Shown here: in pieces, positions 40,201-53,299 of the stretch
Layout: the number at the start of each line of letters is the position of its first letter
Numbering within the stretch: position 1 is the first letter of the stretch
NCBI GenBank assembly: GCA_009869945.1
Contig: WIXG01000005.1
Location: forward strand, 604,161-668,160
From: Mesaphorura yosii
Taxonomy: Eukaryota > Arthropoda > Collembola > Poduromorpha > Tullbergiidae
Length of the DNA stretch: 64,000 bases
Direction: 5' to 3'
Notes under the pieces: generated by a model
The model's database searches: none
What the model saw: only the letters and a program-made list of their open reading frames with translations
What the model was told of the DNA's origin: nothing
Position numbers and translations under genes: made by a program

Positions 40201-40238
40201 AACATTGTGCTGCAATACAGTCAGCTTGAATGTATCCC

Positions 40239-40328
40239 CAGGACTCATTATTGTTGCGCTGCGCTGCATTGCATGATAGCCTGTAGTTTGTATTATCACA
40301 GCCAGCTTCGGTGAGATGTTTGAGCCTG
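40239..40328 (+). ncRNA. Candidate miR-2 family microRNA locus, possibly decayed
   Basis: Positions 40294-40315 match arthropod miR-2a at 20 of 22 bases, including the full seed ATCACAG and the first 15 bases; the two differences are transitions. The upstream arm can pair: TGATA (40274) with TATCA, two GCTG blocks (40258, 40263) with two CAGC blocks, CTCA (40244) with TGAG, and CAGG (40239) with CCTG. However, a 7-nt bulge opposite the seed and a wide internal loop make the hairpin poor for this family. No miR-71 or second miR-2 copy is seen nearby, although these usually cluster. It may be functional, decayed or a coincidence. The miR-2a sequence used is recalled, not searched. Confidence 0.3.
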
Positions 40329-43300
40329 ATAAATGATTATACACTTCTCGCTGTAATAAGCACTTCTTTTCATGTCTTGAAGAACAAAAAACAACCTTCA
40401 AGCCAAAAGCCAAAATTTAAATCCCTTTTCTATTGTTGATTGTTGGAACAAGAAAAAAGTCAAACACTCGATACGAGAACGAGAATGAGTAAGGTAAAGT
40501 CTGGGACTGGGACTGGCTCATTTGAGGTACGATTAGATTAGAGAGCAGGAGGGGAGATTAAAGCAAAGATGAAGGAAATTCAATAAATAAAAAACTGACG
40601 ACGGTGACTGCGAGATTGATTATTTTACTTTGACCGACCAAGTTATATGATAACCGTTGAGACTCAGAACAAATTTGAGGCACTTGGAGCCAGTAATTTG
40701 CTGCGCAAAGTCACGACGAGTCGATTAGAATTGAAAGCCACAAAATTCTTAAATTTCGCTGCATGCATAGCATGGCATAGATTTCAGATTTATGGGCATT
40801 GCATCGAATCAGGCTCCGAGTGATTAAAGCTTTGAGTTCAGCCTCCCCTGACTTGACTTGACTCCAATCTGGAGTCTAATCTTTCGTAATCCTCATAAGG
40901 AACTGTAATAAGGCCGCTTGTTATTGAGATTCAAGGCGGCTGAACTCTGCAGCCGGCTTATCAAGCTATGCCGCGCCACGCCAGATTGAGATTGAGGCCT
41001 GCAGACATGAACCGATCTTTAACCTGACTTAAAATTAACTCTGCGCTGCAGTGAATCAGTACGAAGTACGAACTAGCATAAAAGTGTCAAGCAACTCAGT
41101 CGTGTATTGCGGTAAATGAAGAAGCACTACCTTATTGTTTGCTGCAACTGGTTCGAAAGCAATCTGCCAACTGGTAAAGATGAGACGAGTTTTATCTCAA
41201 TACTGCTCGCTCGACTCGACTGTTCGCGAATGAACTTTGCGAATGCGAATTTCAAAAGGGTCAAATCCAAGTGCCAAGTGACAGTTTCACAACGACGGAC
41301 AATGCATTGATCCAGTTTAACAGCCCCGGCTCCAATTTACTGACTCCTAATCGTTCATGGACTAGAGTTCAGGTCGAGTCGAGTTTGCGATTGCACAAAG
41401 CTAGGCTTAAGTGAGTATGATTACGATAATAAAAATATGGGCGGACTCTTTATTTTTAGACTAGTGGATGCAGAAACAGAAACGTGCCTTGTCAGAAAAC
41501 AACTTCACTCACATAATCATAATTTTTATAAATCACAGTCAGGCCTGGCTCCGGCTTTGACTTGCAGTGCAGGCAGGCACGGGTTTGGCTGGGTAATAAT
41601 TTCAACAGCACGTCAAACATGTTTTAAATAATGACCACGTACGCTTATAAACGTATACTTCGCGCACGTTAAGTCAAAGCGAAGCTTGTGTAAGGAATCT
41701 GAGCCTGCATTTTTATGCACACATTATTAACAATACTTTCCATTCGCATTCATTCTTAACCCTGCCTGGTTGCTGTTTATCATGAGCTTGTGAATAATAA
41801 ACTTATTTTTCTCTTTTCTCTTCCCTCTGATTTCAGCACTAGATTAAACTTATTTTTGACGAGGCTATGTTCGTTCCTTCCTTCGTTCATTACAATGCGA
41901 TACGCTAAGTCTTTGAATGCGAGTCTTTGAAAGTCAAATTCGAATGCTATGCCAAACTCGTGTGCTGAGCCGATACGGCAAAGCACAGCACGCTTGAATA
42001 GCTGATGGAGATGAAATGATGAAAGGAAAAATGCAGTGCATCCAACCGGCATAAGACTCGAGTGCTGAACTTGATGAGATGAGACGGACTGCCATGCAAA
42101 GCAAAGCACAACGGATTTAATTTCGCATTCATTTGCATTTGGGTAGGACAAGCAAGCAGAAGATTGAAATATACGTACATTTTGTATGAATGCGAGCAGA
42201 GCACAAATTCAAATTCATGGTCGGCCACAATCCACAGCACGATGGCACGATGCATTGTTGAAACTTTGTTGCTAGGTCGTGTTTCGTACAAGCACGGCGA
42301 GGCGTAGGCTCTTTAAATTGTGTGCTCTTCTTTGTTGTATGCATCGAATCATCATGCAGTGTTATGCTGGTTTAGTTTGGAAGAGTCGATTTTTATACTT
42401 CGCCTTCGACTTGATGGTGCTGCAATTAAATCCTGGGCCTGGGCCCAGATTTAATTAACAATAAAATCCACTGTTTTAATGATGGGCATGCATAGAATCC
42501 AGTTTCAGCGTAATGCAGCAGCTGAAGTACAGTTTTCTGAGAGTTCCTTTGTTTGGTTCAGGAAAAGAAAGGTTCAGCATAACGCAATAAAACACTACTC
42601 CCCTGAACTGCACTTCAGCGTACCCGATTGGCATCACGTACTCGTATTTTTCCTGGTTCTCGTTCTCGTTACTTCTTTCTCTTTCTCTCTCGCAGCAAAA
42701 TAAAATACAAACTGTGGCAATGCTCAACTAAGTAAATGGTAAAATCCAACTTAAGGGAAATGTGAGAGGAAAAACAAGTTAAGTTTGCCACATGCAATGC
42801 AATGCACTTATTTATTAGTGCATGCGGGTCTGAGTCGAAAGGTCTGTTCGGCAGGCAGCGCAGTAATAAAAATAGCTCGCTGTGCATGTGGACATATACA
42901 TACAAAAGGAAGGATCATTCGAGGTTTAGCTTAGCATCAAATGGAGAAAAGAGGAAAGGCAGCAACAGAAAAGCAACTAACTACTTTGACAGAACAGCGT
43001 GAATTGTGCATTGTATTTCTGCACGAAATTACATCCCTGCGCTAAACCCAAGTGCAGGCAGCCTTGCTTTGTGCAACTTCTCTCTTCTCATGCCACATTT
43101 TGTTGCTAGGTGAGTTTTTTTTACAACAATAATGCTTTATGGGACCGGTTCTTGTCTCTTCTCGTGTGCAACTCGTACGCAGGCAGGCAGGGCTGAGCTG
43201 TTAAATGCTAAATGGAATATACCAGAAGGGGTAGAATTTATTATGAGCCTGCGCCCGCATTGAAGAGACTAAAGCCTAGAATTGCTGCTCTTGCTTGGAA

Positions 43301-44045
43301 ACCAAAGGGAGAAGAACATTGAAGAGCTTCATGCTTCGTTGCTGAGAGATGATGATGTACAGTGTACAGAGTAAACATTTAAACATAGAACGGACGAGCA
43401 GCAGAGCTTTTCATCCTGCCTGTGTTGCTTGCAACTGCAAGAGAAGATGAGGAGAGAACAAAGACAGCCCAAATTCTCTCGCATGAGTCCTGATATTGCC
43501 ACAGCTGAGGCGAACGGCGAAAACAGTTGTAGTTTTCTGTTCAACAAGAACGAACGCAAAAATCTCAACTGATTTCTGTTGCAGTTGCAGGAGCAGTCGA
43601 TCTTTCCCACTCTTTTTCATATTTATTAATTTCTCTTCGCCTATTTGCAAATCGTGCTTCATCTTTCATCATCGCTGTGTTTCATCGCTTTTCCTATCTA
43701 GAAAGCCCGGCCTGAAGCTAGAAAACCGCAACCGGCCTAACATAATTTTGTGTGACTCACAGAAACTACAAGCTGAGCAAACGAATCAACCGACAGAGTC
43801 TGATAAGAGCTAGCAATCTGGAAAAGTTGACAGAAACGTACAATTAGTCGCTCCGTTGCAATTTTAGCCGCAGCTGAACTAAAGTTAAAATTAAGCTCCG
43901 CTGGCAATCATAACGATAGCGTACCAGTACCAGTGAAGCTAAGGCATAGGCATACAAAAGGCTTGCTATAGTATACGTATGCACAGCCACAGCCAAACCA
44001 TAGCCGCAGCATAGCATTTGTGGTACTAATGAAAGTGAAGAGGAC

Positions 44046-44082
44046 TTAAATACAGCTCACATCTCACCAACTGGCATTAGTC
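44046..44082 (+). promoter_or_regulatory. Core promoter of the REDD1/scylla gene (TATA-like + initiator)
   Basis: TTAAATA at 44046 lies 33 nt before the A of a TTAGTC initiator-like element (44077-44082). This is the spacing expected for a TATA/initiator promoter. It would give a 5' UTR of about 520 nt before the ATG at 44601. Confidence 0.45.
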
Positions 44083-44600
44083 GTCCACTGGAAACAGTGA
44101 CAGCAACATCACAGCTAAAGTAAGATTGGGTCTCAATCATATTTAGCGACGGTTGCCTGTTAACGTAATGTTAGAACAGTTGAGTGGTGCATCAAGTCTA
44201 AAAGTGTTCAGAATTCGTGTACCGAATTGACGAAATCTTCTCTACTCTGAGCAGCAGCGACTCTTATCTCTCATTGTGTTCGCCATCGCCACCATTGCTG
44301 TGTTACCTTCGTCAAGACAAAGAGGAAAGCTGCAACAAAGAGTCAGCCAAATCAACGACTCTTCTTGATCAATCATCTTCCACGACTTTCGCACATTGTT
44401 GGGACTAGTCGAACTTTCACGAGAATATTTTTGAGACTTTTGTCTTCTGCGTCTGCTGCTTCTAAAAGAGACTAGTCGAGGAGGTTGTACAAGTGCATCA
44501 AATCAAATTAGAAACACTCAAGTCTTTCAACGGAGAAGTTTGTGTTATCAAAATATTTGCTACTAGTTAGAAAAGACCAAATTCGGCACAATTTGGCATC

Positions 44601-47433
44601 ATGATTCAGTTGCAACAATCACCAATGGAAGTCATTCATAAGAGTAGCCCGAAAGACGTCAATTCCAATGTTTTCAACGGTAAGAAATCACACAAGCACA
44701 AGCTTTTTGCCATTTTTCCATTTATTGTGTGAAGATACTCGACGGGCTGACCTTTCAGCCCGATCGTCAATTGAACTGATAAGAGCGAGTCTCGTCAAAT
44801 TGGTTAAGTAAATTTTATCGGTGATTTACTCGTCGCTTTCCTCAATTGGTTTGTTTACCCAAAGGGGTTAAAATTCGTTTGAGTGATGTTCACATGTAAA
44901 TGTAAATTGGCTCTGACCGTTTTCCGAGTTCAAAGCTTTTGCACTTTGATATATAAGCCAGAGTTAATTGAGATTGTGACCGTAATGATAATGATTCCGG
45001 ACACGCTCTGTTATTTATTAATGGATCAAATCGGCAAATGGCAAATGAGAAACGAAACAGCATAGTGTAAAGTTTGATTGTGGACGACAAGGCTGCATCA
45101 AATTTAAAATTGTGCACAGCCAGCCATCATAGAAAAGCGTTAGCGTGTTGAGGGGAGATTGGAATAATGACACAAAATTAGCACACTAATGCAAGATTAC
45201 ATTATCAAAATTGGCGTGCTTAAAGTCACAAAGAGCGAGAGATGCAAAAGGCATTAGCAGCGCAGATTTGCTTGAAAAAGGCAGAGCCGGCCTAGTTTTC
45301 ACATCTGAGGACACTGAACCTTTGTTAAGTATAGTCAGCGTGTGCAAAATGCAACATGTTTTGTCGTAAATGAGTCTCACACTCGTGATGTTGCTTGTGT
45401 GAGATGGCTGGCGAAATGTTACATATAAAATGATTCCATTACAATTTTCAATTTTTATCCTTCTCACATGTATTACAATGTAAAATAGCGTGGTCTGGCC
45501 CTGACTATACTCATTCAATGCGACAATTCGTGTGTGTCCTTTGCTGTTGCGCGAAATTAAATTCAATTGCGAAACTTTAAAGTAAAATATTCAACTGAAG
45601 GATTTATTAGCAAATTGGCGTGGAGAGCAGCATTCAGACAATCTTGCATGGCGTGGATGCGAATGGAGAACAGAACAAGCAGGATGTTGTCGCAAGTCGC
45701 TCTGATTTAAATTCGCGTCCATGTAGATATAAAAATATATTAATTCACGAAAGCCAAGTCAGGATTAGAAGTGACGCGAAACTCGAGACGACAGTCTGAA
45801 AGGTTAACAAAATGGGAGATGCTTCTTGTCACCAACGAATTCATTCAAAGGGCAAGACACGACAAAGTTGAAGATTAAATGTGAGAGCACGAGACAACTG
45901 GCCTGGGCTTGGGATTTGAGGAAGAAGTGGCTTAGCTTAAGGCGACAGTTGCATCATACTAAGCGAGTTTTAATGTCTCATGAACACGAACACGAAATGT
46001 CTTCCTGCTTTTGCTTGTACATGAATGACATGTGACAATGTTTCTTGCATCGGCCTTCATTGAGCATTGAGCAGTCTTCTTTTACTGACACGGCATGTTT
46101 GTATTGTTTAGTAGGAAGTTTCCAGAATTTGTTGATTGCAGAAACAGGACACTGACTCCAAGCAAATAGCAATAGCAAAATAGCAAAGTTGGCCGGCCAA
46201 AGTAAATACGAGCCTCGAGCTCGACTCTGTGCCGTGCCATGCTTCCTTTTCGCTTTGTTCCTTTGAGTTGAACCGTGTAATGTCGTGTCACTTTGTGAAA
46301 GTATCACCTTACCACGGCTCTGAAGCCAAAGGCAAAGCCAACTGAATCGGGGCTTTGATTTCCTGCACTCAGCACACAAATGCATTTAGCGCTGCAACTC
46401 TCACAGCTCCCTTTGTTCAAACTAATCTTGGTCTGAGCAGCTCTTTTTTAGTACATAGTTTTATTGCATTGTTAAAGAAACTCGAGGTGGTGCATTGCAA
46501 CAATATATTTATGACTTTGAAACCCAATTTGGCCAGGCCAAGCACACCATTTATTTTCTCAATGTCCCACCCTTGCCTTATTTTCGAGAAAACCTCTGAG
46601 TTGCAACAAAGAGGCAACAATGCGCAAGGGTTGACTGATTTGTCAGCACTGCTGGCACTCATTTCTTTGGAAATAAATCTTTCCATGTCCGCCTCGGTTG
46701 AAAAGAAATAATGTTGCCTCTGTCATGTGGTCCTAATTAAGTCTATTCTTTTCTTTGCAGACGGATTCTGGAACGAGAACGGTGTTGGACTTGGAACGGA
46801 ATTGGACGCGGAGTCAGCTGAGTTGTCTTCAACGATCAGAGCTATTGCACTTCACCTTGAAGGTACCCTCCGAGCTGCCAAGCGAGCCCACCTCTCTTGC
46901 GGCGAAGTTCTACTTCCACCAGATCTTCTCCAGCACATTGCACGTGATATCATTCGCATGGCTGAGTCCGAGCCCTGTGGGCTCAGAGGCTGCCTCATAC
47001 TTCTAAGCTTCGAAAGTGGCCATCCTTCGTCTGCATCTGCAAACCACCAAAATAATAGTACAAATAACAACAACAACGCTCCTGCTGCCACTGTTCGCAA
47101 AATTGGCAAGATTAAATGTGATAAAAACACAGTAAATACATTTGAACTGAATCTTTTGCTTCGTGAAGATCTCGCTCCTTGGTATTCTCGCTTCACTTCA
47201 ATACTCAGGTGAGAATCGCAGTTTTCATTTGTGACAATTAATACCTTTCCATTTCAATGCATAATGCATAAAGTGACGAGTGCGTCATCGCCCACTACGA
47301 AAAGACAAACAGAGCAATTAAACTAACCTCCAACTTGTCTTTGTTTGTCACCAGGAACCTTACCAAAGGTGGCACAATCGTGATCAGCCCCAAGTACGAG
47401 ATTACCAAAAAGAAGTTGTACCGGTCTCATTAG
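44601..47433 (+). CDS. scyl: REDD1/DDIT4 homologue (scylla/charybde type), stress-induced TORC1 inhibitor
   Basis: Three exons, 44601-44679, 46761-47208 and 47355-47433, join in frame (606 nt, 201 residues). The introns are 2081 and 146 nt, GT-AG. The C-terminal half carries the RTP801/DDIT4 signature: CGLRGC at 99-104, a strand ending FES, then VNTFELNLLL at about 151-160, and the terminal block NLTKGGTIVISPKYEITKKKLY at 177-198, matching Drosophila scylla/charybde in the same place and order. In animals these proteins are induced by hypoxia, starvation, DNA damage or hormones and restrain TORC1 upstream of TSC1/TSC2. A Ser/Asn-rich insertion (about 113-134) interrupts the conserved domain at a loop. 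The 26-residue N-terminus is not conserved. The ATG at 44601 is the first with a good donor in frame; a second phase-compatible first exon lies at 28616. Whether this is the scylla or the charybde orthologue, or a single ancestral gene, cannot be decided here. Confidence 0.93.
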
Positions 47434-48619
47434 TCAACGGCTGACTTGGTTCTTCACATCGCTGCAGAACAAATGGTCACGTTATCATCCCACCACCGTC
47501 CCGTCAACTCATTCACCATTTGTATCATCACACTTTTATACGAACGAGTCGTCTCTCCATTTAGCAATAGCTCTTAAGTTCTCGTACGATGTTACTTTCA
47601 GAACAGTCCAAGACAAAATTATAATTTATACGATTTGAAAACCATTAACTTTAGGATTAAATGGCTAATTTAATTTCTTTCCCGGTTATTAAATGGTTAG
47701 TACGCAAAATCTCATTCTCAATTCGGGAAACGAAGCGAGCGAAGTGCAGCGTCTTAGCCCATGCTTTTACCAGTATTTAGTCTTGAATTGACGAGTTCAA
47801 AATTAGTGATGAAAAACGCATTTAACGCTGATGTACAAGTGCAATTTGTCGTGGGAGGTCGAAGGAGACAAGTGCACAGGATATTCTTAGAACTTGATTT
47901 TGGTTGATTGTAATTAAGTACCTATACTCAAATTGTGAGAAAAGAAAGGCTGGAGTTGTCTGTGGTTAGCACTCGAAATACAATTTGCGAAATTTTCCCT
48001 TTCTTGAGACAACGAGGAGAACAATCCAGAATTGTGCGTTGAGTTTGGCTTGGCATAAGCGTAAGGATTTTCCTGCAGTTTAGTTTGGGGATTTCGGGAA
48101 TTTTCTTTCTTCTGTACCATACATTTCGATAAAGTGTTCGGGAAGGTCAGTGCTTAGCATAACTCGGCTATATTGAGGGAGAACGCTACATTTTCTCTTC
48201 GAAATTAATGTCGATATCATAAACTGTGGTTTCGCACGTACGGCAACCGGCAAGGGAAGACAAAGGCAAGCGCAATTAATCAGTATGTCGGAAAAATTGT
48301 ACTAGTCGTAATTCAAAAGATTGCGTTGATTTCGAGTTAAAATTTGAAATTACCTTCGCCCAAAGAAATTATGTCAAAAATGAAAATTCGCATCTCTTTC
48401 TCTCGAGTAGTCAGACGAAGTTCATTCCACTCTCTCAACGCTAACGATAAAAGTAATTACTGTATATACCGCAGACTGGTGAGTTAAGGTTTCATTAATC
48501 ACGGCCAATTACGTGCACGGAGCGGCTTTACCGTCTATTAACATGGATTTTAATGGTTACACCATAAGAATTTTATTAACATGTAAATAGCCATAACGTA
48601 AGTTGAAAAAGCTACATAC

Positions 48620-48828
48620 CGAAAGTCTTTAACTCGTCAAGGACGGCGCAGAATCGGAGCGGAAGCCAAAAGAAGTAGTTAAAGTGTCCAGGATCAGTTT
48701 GCCATTCACCACAGCGCGGCAGTACAACAACCGAATTGACAACTGAACGCAAGCGTTGACGTTGACACAAATAAGCAACTAGTTGATAAGGTTGAGAGTT
48801 TGAAGACTGATCACTTTTGAGCTGTGAT
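48620..48828 (-). other. Orphan exon candidate, open throughout
   Basis: On the minus strand a long pyrimidine tract ends in TTTCTCAG at 48829, a strong 3' splice site. The next 209 nt have one frame open throughout (69 full codons, entered after one base, left with one base) up to a fair donor G/GTATGT. The encoded segment includes VAYLCQRQRLRSVV and FNYFFWLPLRFCAVLDELKTF; it is hydrophobic in part and unrecognised. No partner exons were found on either side. It may belong to a noncoding or rapidly evolving transcript antisense to the REDD1 3' flank, or be chance. Confidence 0.28.
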
Positions 48829-51800
48829 CTGAGAAAGGAAAAATACAAAAAAATTATTACTTAAGGTTTATAATTATTGGGCAAACATTCAACTTTTGTG
48901 TTTGTACAGTAAGCATTAAATCTACAATGACTAATAATACCCGTAATTAATCATGCTATAATATTGCTGTAACGTTAGATCCACGATTACACATTGCAGT
49001 AATTGCAGCAGATGAGGACGAGTTTTGTTGTTTTTGTTTCGTTTTTTGGATGTTATTAATAAAATTTGAAAACACGCATTTTTAATTTGAAGCGTCTTAT
49101 TGCATTGGCATTGCATTTGCACCTTCTTATAATCATTTGGTACCAAAATGGGAATACTTCAATAAAATCCACGTAATTTATTCGTCTTTTATGGCTGGCA
49201 TGAACATATTCATATTTCGTGGCCCTGTAATTTATTCATTTGAAGGCGACACGAAAACTCCATAGCGTAAACCCGTACGTACCCAAGCAGCCACAAGCTA
49301 CAATGCAATGTGAAGATGCACTGGGCGTCGAAGGCGAGCTATGAGTTATGCGAAAGTCGAAGCATTTTTTTGCGCCTTTTGCCTGTTTGTAATGCAAAGT
49401 ACACGCTGTAAATTGCGAATTGCGTTCAGTTCACGCAAAATCTCATCCAACCTTTCATGTAACGTGTGCAAGCTGAGAATGGTTTTGATATGCATTGCGT
49501 GTGCTCTCACGGCCTACTTTTTTTTTTTACAACAAATTACAAACCATTGCACACTTTGTTTGTACATGATCAACTTCCTCTGCTTTTGCTGCATGTAATT
49601 AAGTAATCATGCAATTATTTAATTAAACATGATCAAGTGCCAAGCATTTGCATTTGTAGAAATACAAGGAAGAGCTCAAAAGCAAATGTATACAAGCAAA
49701 AGAGTACATTTTGGTGTGTGTCTAAAATAATTTAATTGATGGGCCTGCTCCATAAATCCAAATCGTGCATTGTTTGGACCGACTGGGCGTGTTATCATAT
49801 TATTGTTCCATTGTAGCAATGAAACATAGCAAACAATTGAACAATTGCGTCCGAAATCTAAATTGTACGATGTAAATAATCGAAAATGGTCATTTGGAAC
49901 GGAATGCCAACAATGCCTTGCGAAATTATTAATAAAATGGAGTAATAATGAGGCGGAATCATTCTTCCGGTTCCATTTTTGCGACAGCGCAATTGTTTAG
50001 CTCTGATGAAATTCGCATTGCATTGGCCAATACCGAAATACCGTACGCCATCAAATATCTTATTTTTAAGGACAAAAATGGTGTACACTTGGATAGCTTC
50101 ATTGACTTCCATCCAGCATTCAGTCAGGGTGCAGAGTTCAGGACGTTGTGGAAATTATTCGCTCCCAATCAATTCTTCAATAAGTTCGGCCACCTTTGAG
50201 TGAGGTCGAGGAAGTCTTACTTCCCGTAGTGAACTCGCTGAAGCCATTCGCAATCACAATGACCATCGGCCTTCAGATTTGTCATGATTTCTCATGGAAA
50301 GTTACTTTCGCAATTACGACCTGAACTTTCTTGACAGAGGTCAAGACTAACGTTGCGACCGATGATTTACTCCTAGATCGCGGTCTCCGCAACGATAATC
50401 TAGCGTCATCAAGTCGTTGTCGTTAGAAGTTGGAACCTGCTCGAATTCACAAGAACATGCTCATATCAATAAAAATTAACAACACCATGACCGATGACTC
50501 TGAAACCGAGTTTGAAGACTCGATCCTTTCATCCACTCGATTTCGTATTTCGTAACTTCTTGACCTTATCAGTGCGGTATCCTGTTATTACTGGATTTAT
50601 TTAGTTCAACGGTCAACAGAAACAAGCAATAGCAAAGGTTCACAAGTTGAAGCGTCCATCACAATAATTGTGCAACACGCGACTTATCGTATTATTCCAG
50701 CCTGGAATCTTGGCAATTTCAGCCGCAGTGCAGGCGACTCATCGTCATCCCGCTTGAGTCATGATTAAAATCGTCGGTGGTGTGATTTTCCGTTGATCTC
50801 ACGTATTTCCCACCTACATTGGAGGCCGCAGCTGCGATAGAGGGAATCGTAAATTCGTAACGAGTTGTAGTCACGTAGTCAAGTTCTGTAATATAATTCT
50901 ACATTTTGGTGAATCATCATAAAATTTGCTATTTGCGGTTTTCAACTTTCTGAAAACGGAGCTTCACCCTTTCTAATTTTAACCGCAAGCCAAACTTGCA
51001 ACCACATTTTACCAAAACCAAGGTTCAGGAAAGAAGAGCAGACTGGCATCGTGGCGATGAGCAATTGTTTGAAGGAAAATGGTACCATTTCTTCCGTCAC
51101 GTTTGCACAGCTGTGAATGAGTACCTCGTGATGAATTGCTGCTACCTGGCCGCATTAGTCACCGTTTTAGATCGTGTTATTCAGCAAACTGCTCAGATCC
51201 ATAAATTAAAACGTGGAGACAGCGACGACAACAGCAATGGCAGACGAAACGGGGAGAAAATTTGGAGAGCCGAGCCATCAAACATTTCATTCCCGTCGTC
51301 GAGTTGAACTCTCGCCCTCTGCCTGTTTGTGTTTACTTGCCATTATACGACCATTCTGGCAACCTGTCTGCTGCTATACTTATACTCTGTTCATGCTTGT
51401 AGAGGATGGTGTATTATCACTCGAGAAATGTAAATATGGACTTTGCAATTCTTTGCATGCATGCAAAACGTGAATTCGGAATTCAGGCGAGTGAACGATC
51501 TGTTGTGTGGCCGAGCTTCTGCTGTGGGCACGGGCACAGTTGAGTTTATTTATTGACTTGGTTTAGGTTCAAGAAAGCCACGTCTGGCTATTATTGCGTT
51601 GTCGATTTTGTTCTAACCCGAGCGAGGAGCAAGACCGCAATAAAAGTAACTTAAACACAGTGCTCTTCTCAAAATCAAAACCCAAACCGAATCCCTTCGT
51701 GAATCTCGTGAAATCTGAAGCTGAAAATGTAATTTCGTTCTCTCTTCACGCTGATTGTGATTGCAATCCCAGAAAGGAAAACGGCAATATTATAAAATGG

Positions 51801-53299
51801 CGATTAATAACTTATTAACCAGTTTGTATTTATGACGAGATTTCCATAAAAGAAACGGCGTGTCTTCCTTCACGCAAATTCACCTTCAAAGTCTTCATTC
51901 ATTCCACTTAAAGTGCTGGCCCATTGAGATTTAATTTATGATCCTCTCAATCCAGTAAACAAAATAATAAAATGGGCAAATATCATTGCGCCTGTGCCTT
52001 TTAGCTGTGACACTCGTTCCAATAGCAATACAAAAGGATTGCACGACTCAAGGAGACAATGAAATTCGAGTTAAGCCAAAGCCAAAGTCAGCTCGCTTGT
52101 GAAACGCTCTCAGCTGCCCAGCTCACAGAAGCGAGAATACTTTCACACGTATGAGCTACGGCTGGCTACGAGCATGCGAAATTCGTTGTAATGTTATTTA
52201 TGTTAAGACAAAAAACGCAGCACACAGCCGACACAGCACAACATCGAGCTCGAAATTAAAAACGAATACAGCCAAACACCAAGCACCATCATGAAGCAAT
52301 CAAATCGAGTCAAGTCGTCAGTGAAATTATGTCGGCGCCATCGGCTTAATGGACGGAGACAGACTCGCCTTGCCTCACAGCCCGTGTAGCAGTGAGGATA
52401 TCACATCACAGCAGCGATGCAGTACGGCCTGACAGACGAACGATTTATGATTAGTGCTTTGGTCGAACTGCGCTGCGCTGCTTTATAGTGCTGGCTCAAA
52501 TGAGGCATCGAGTGGTGGATTTATTTGTTTCGCGTTTCGCCATTCTACCACATCACATCACGCAATGACAATAAAATTATCTTCTCAAACACGATTTGCA
52601 AGAAACTTGTCATCTAGCTTGGTCTCACATGCGTTATGCGTATGCGTACGTAAAATTAACATGGCAATCAAAAGCTCATTCAATTCAGGTATCGACCAGG
52701 TTGTGTTGTGTTCTTCACGCCCGCGCCCGATCGCTTCAATTATAAACTCAAGAGTCAAAACACTCAACGCCTGTGCTCGCCTTGACGCCTTTCCTCTGCC
52801 ACTTTAAACGCAATTGGCATTGGCACGAATCATGGTATTACACGTGCGCTGTTTAATGGCTTTGTTTTTATTCTAAAAATAAGTCGTCTTTATAATGCGA
52901 GTTGCATAAGAATCAAAATAACCAACACGAATTGCGATTACGATTACGCAAACCGACCGGATCCAGATCAGTGTGATAGTGTTCCAATGCAACGTGCAAA
53001 GCAGCTCAGAGTAAGAAACCGAAGTGGGTCTTAACATCTGCGGGCAGGCATATGGACGCCGCGTCCGGTGGCATGGCTTTGGCGTTCGCAAACTCAAACA
53101 CTAAACAAGAATGTATTCAGATCATTGACTCCTTGCTAATAACTAATCTGCTAAGTGCAATGCTAAAATGCTAACGCTAATCCCGTTGATATGACATGGC
53201 ATCTGTGAGGACTGTCAATTCTTCTCACATCACCGGGCTATTTTCACGAATGATCATCATTATCACGCCGATTGTATGAATTCCAGGGTATAGGAACAA

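Larger units (their letters stand above)
28845..44045. other. 15-kb gene desert, or large intron, upstream of the REDD1 gene
   Basis: No protein-coding exon can be supported. The longest open frame (199 codons, minus, 37716-38315) shows no domain, no codon regularity and no splice context. The region holds a degenerate 14-bp tandem array (29696), a short perfect hairpin (37175), a miR-2-like sequence (40294) and many copies of the words GCCAAG, GCCAAA and GCAGGCAG. It may be the regulatory region of the stress gene at 44.6 kb and, if the 28.6 kb exon belongs to that gene, its first intron. Confidence 0.5.

Noticed and set aside
43008-43017. GTGCATTGTA, the start of miR-33
   Set aside because: Only ten bases match and no hairpin forms.
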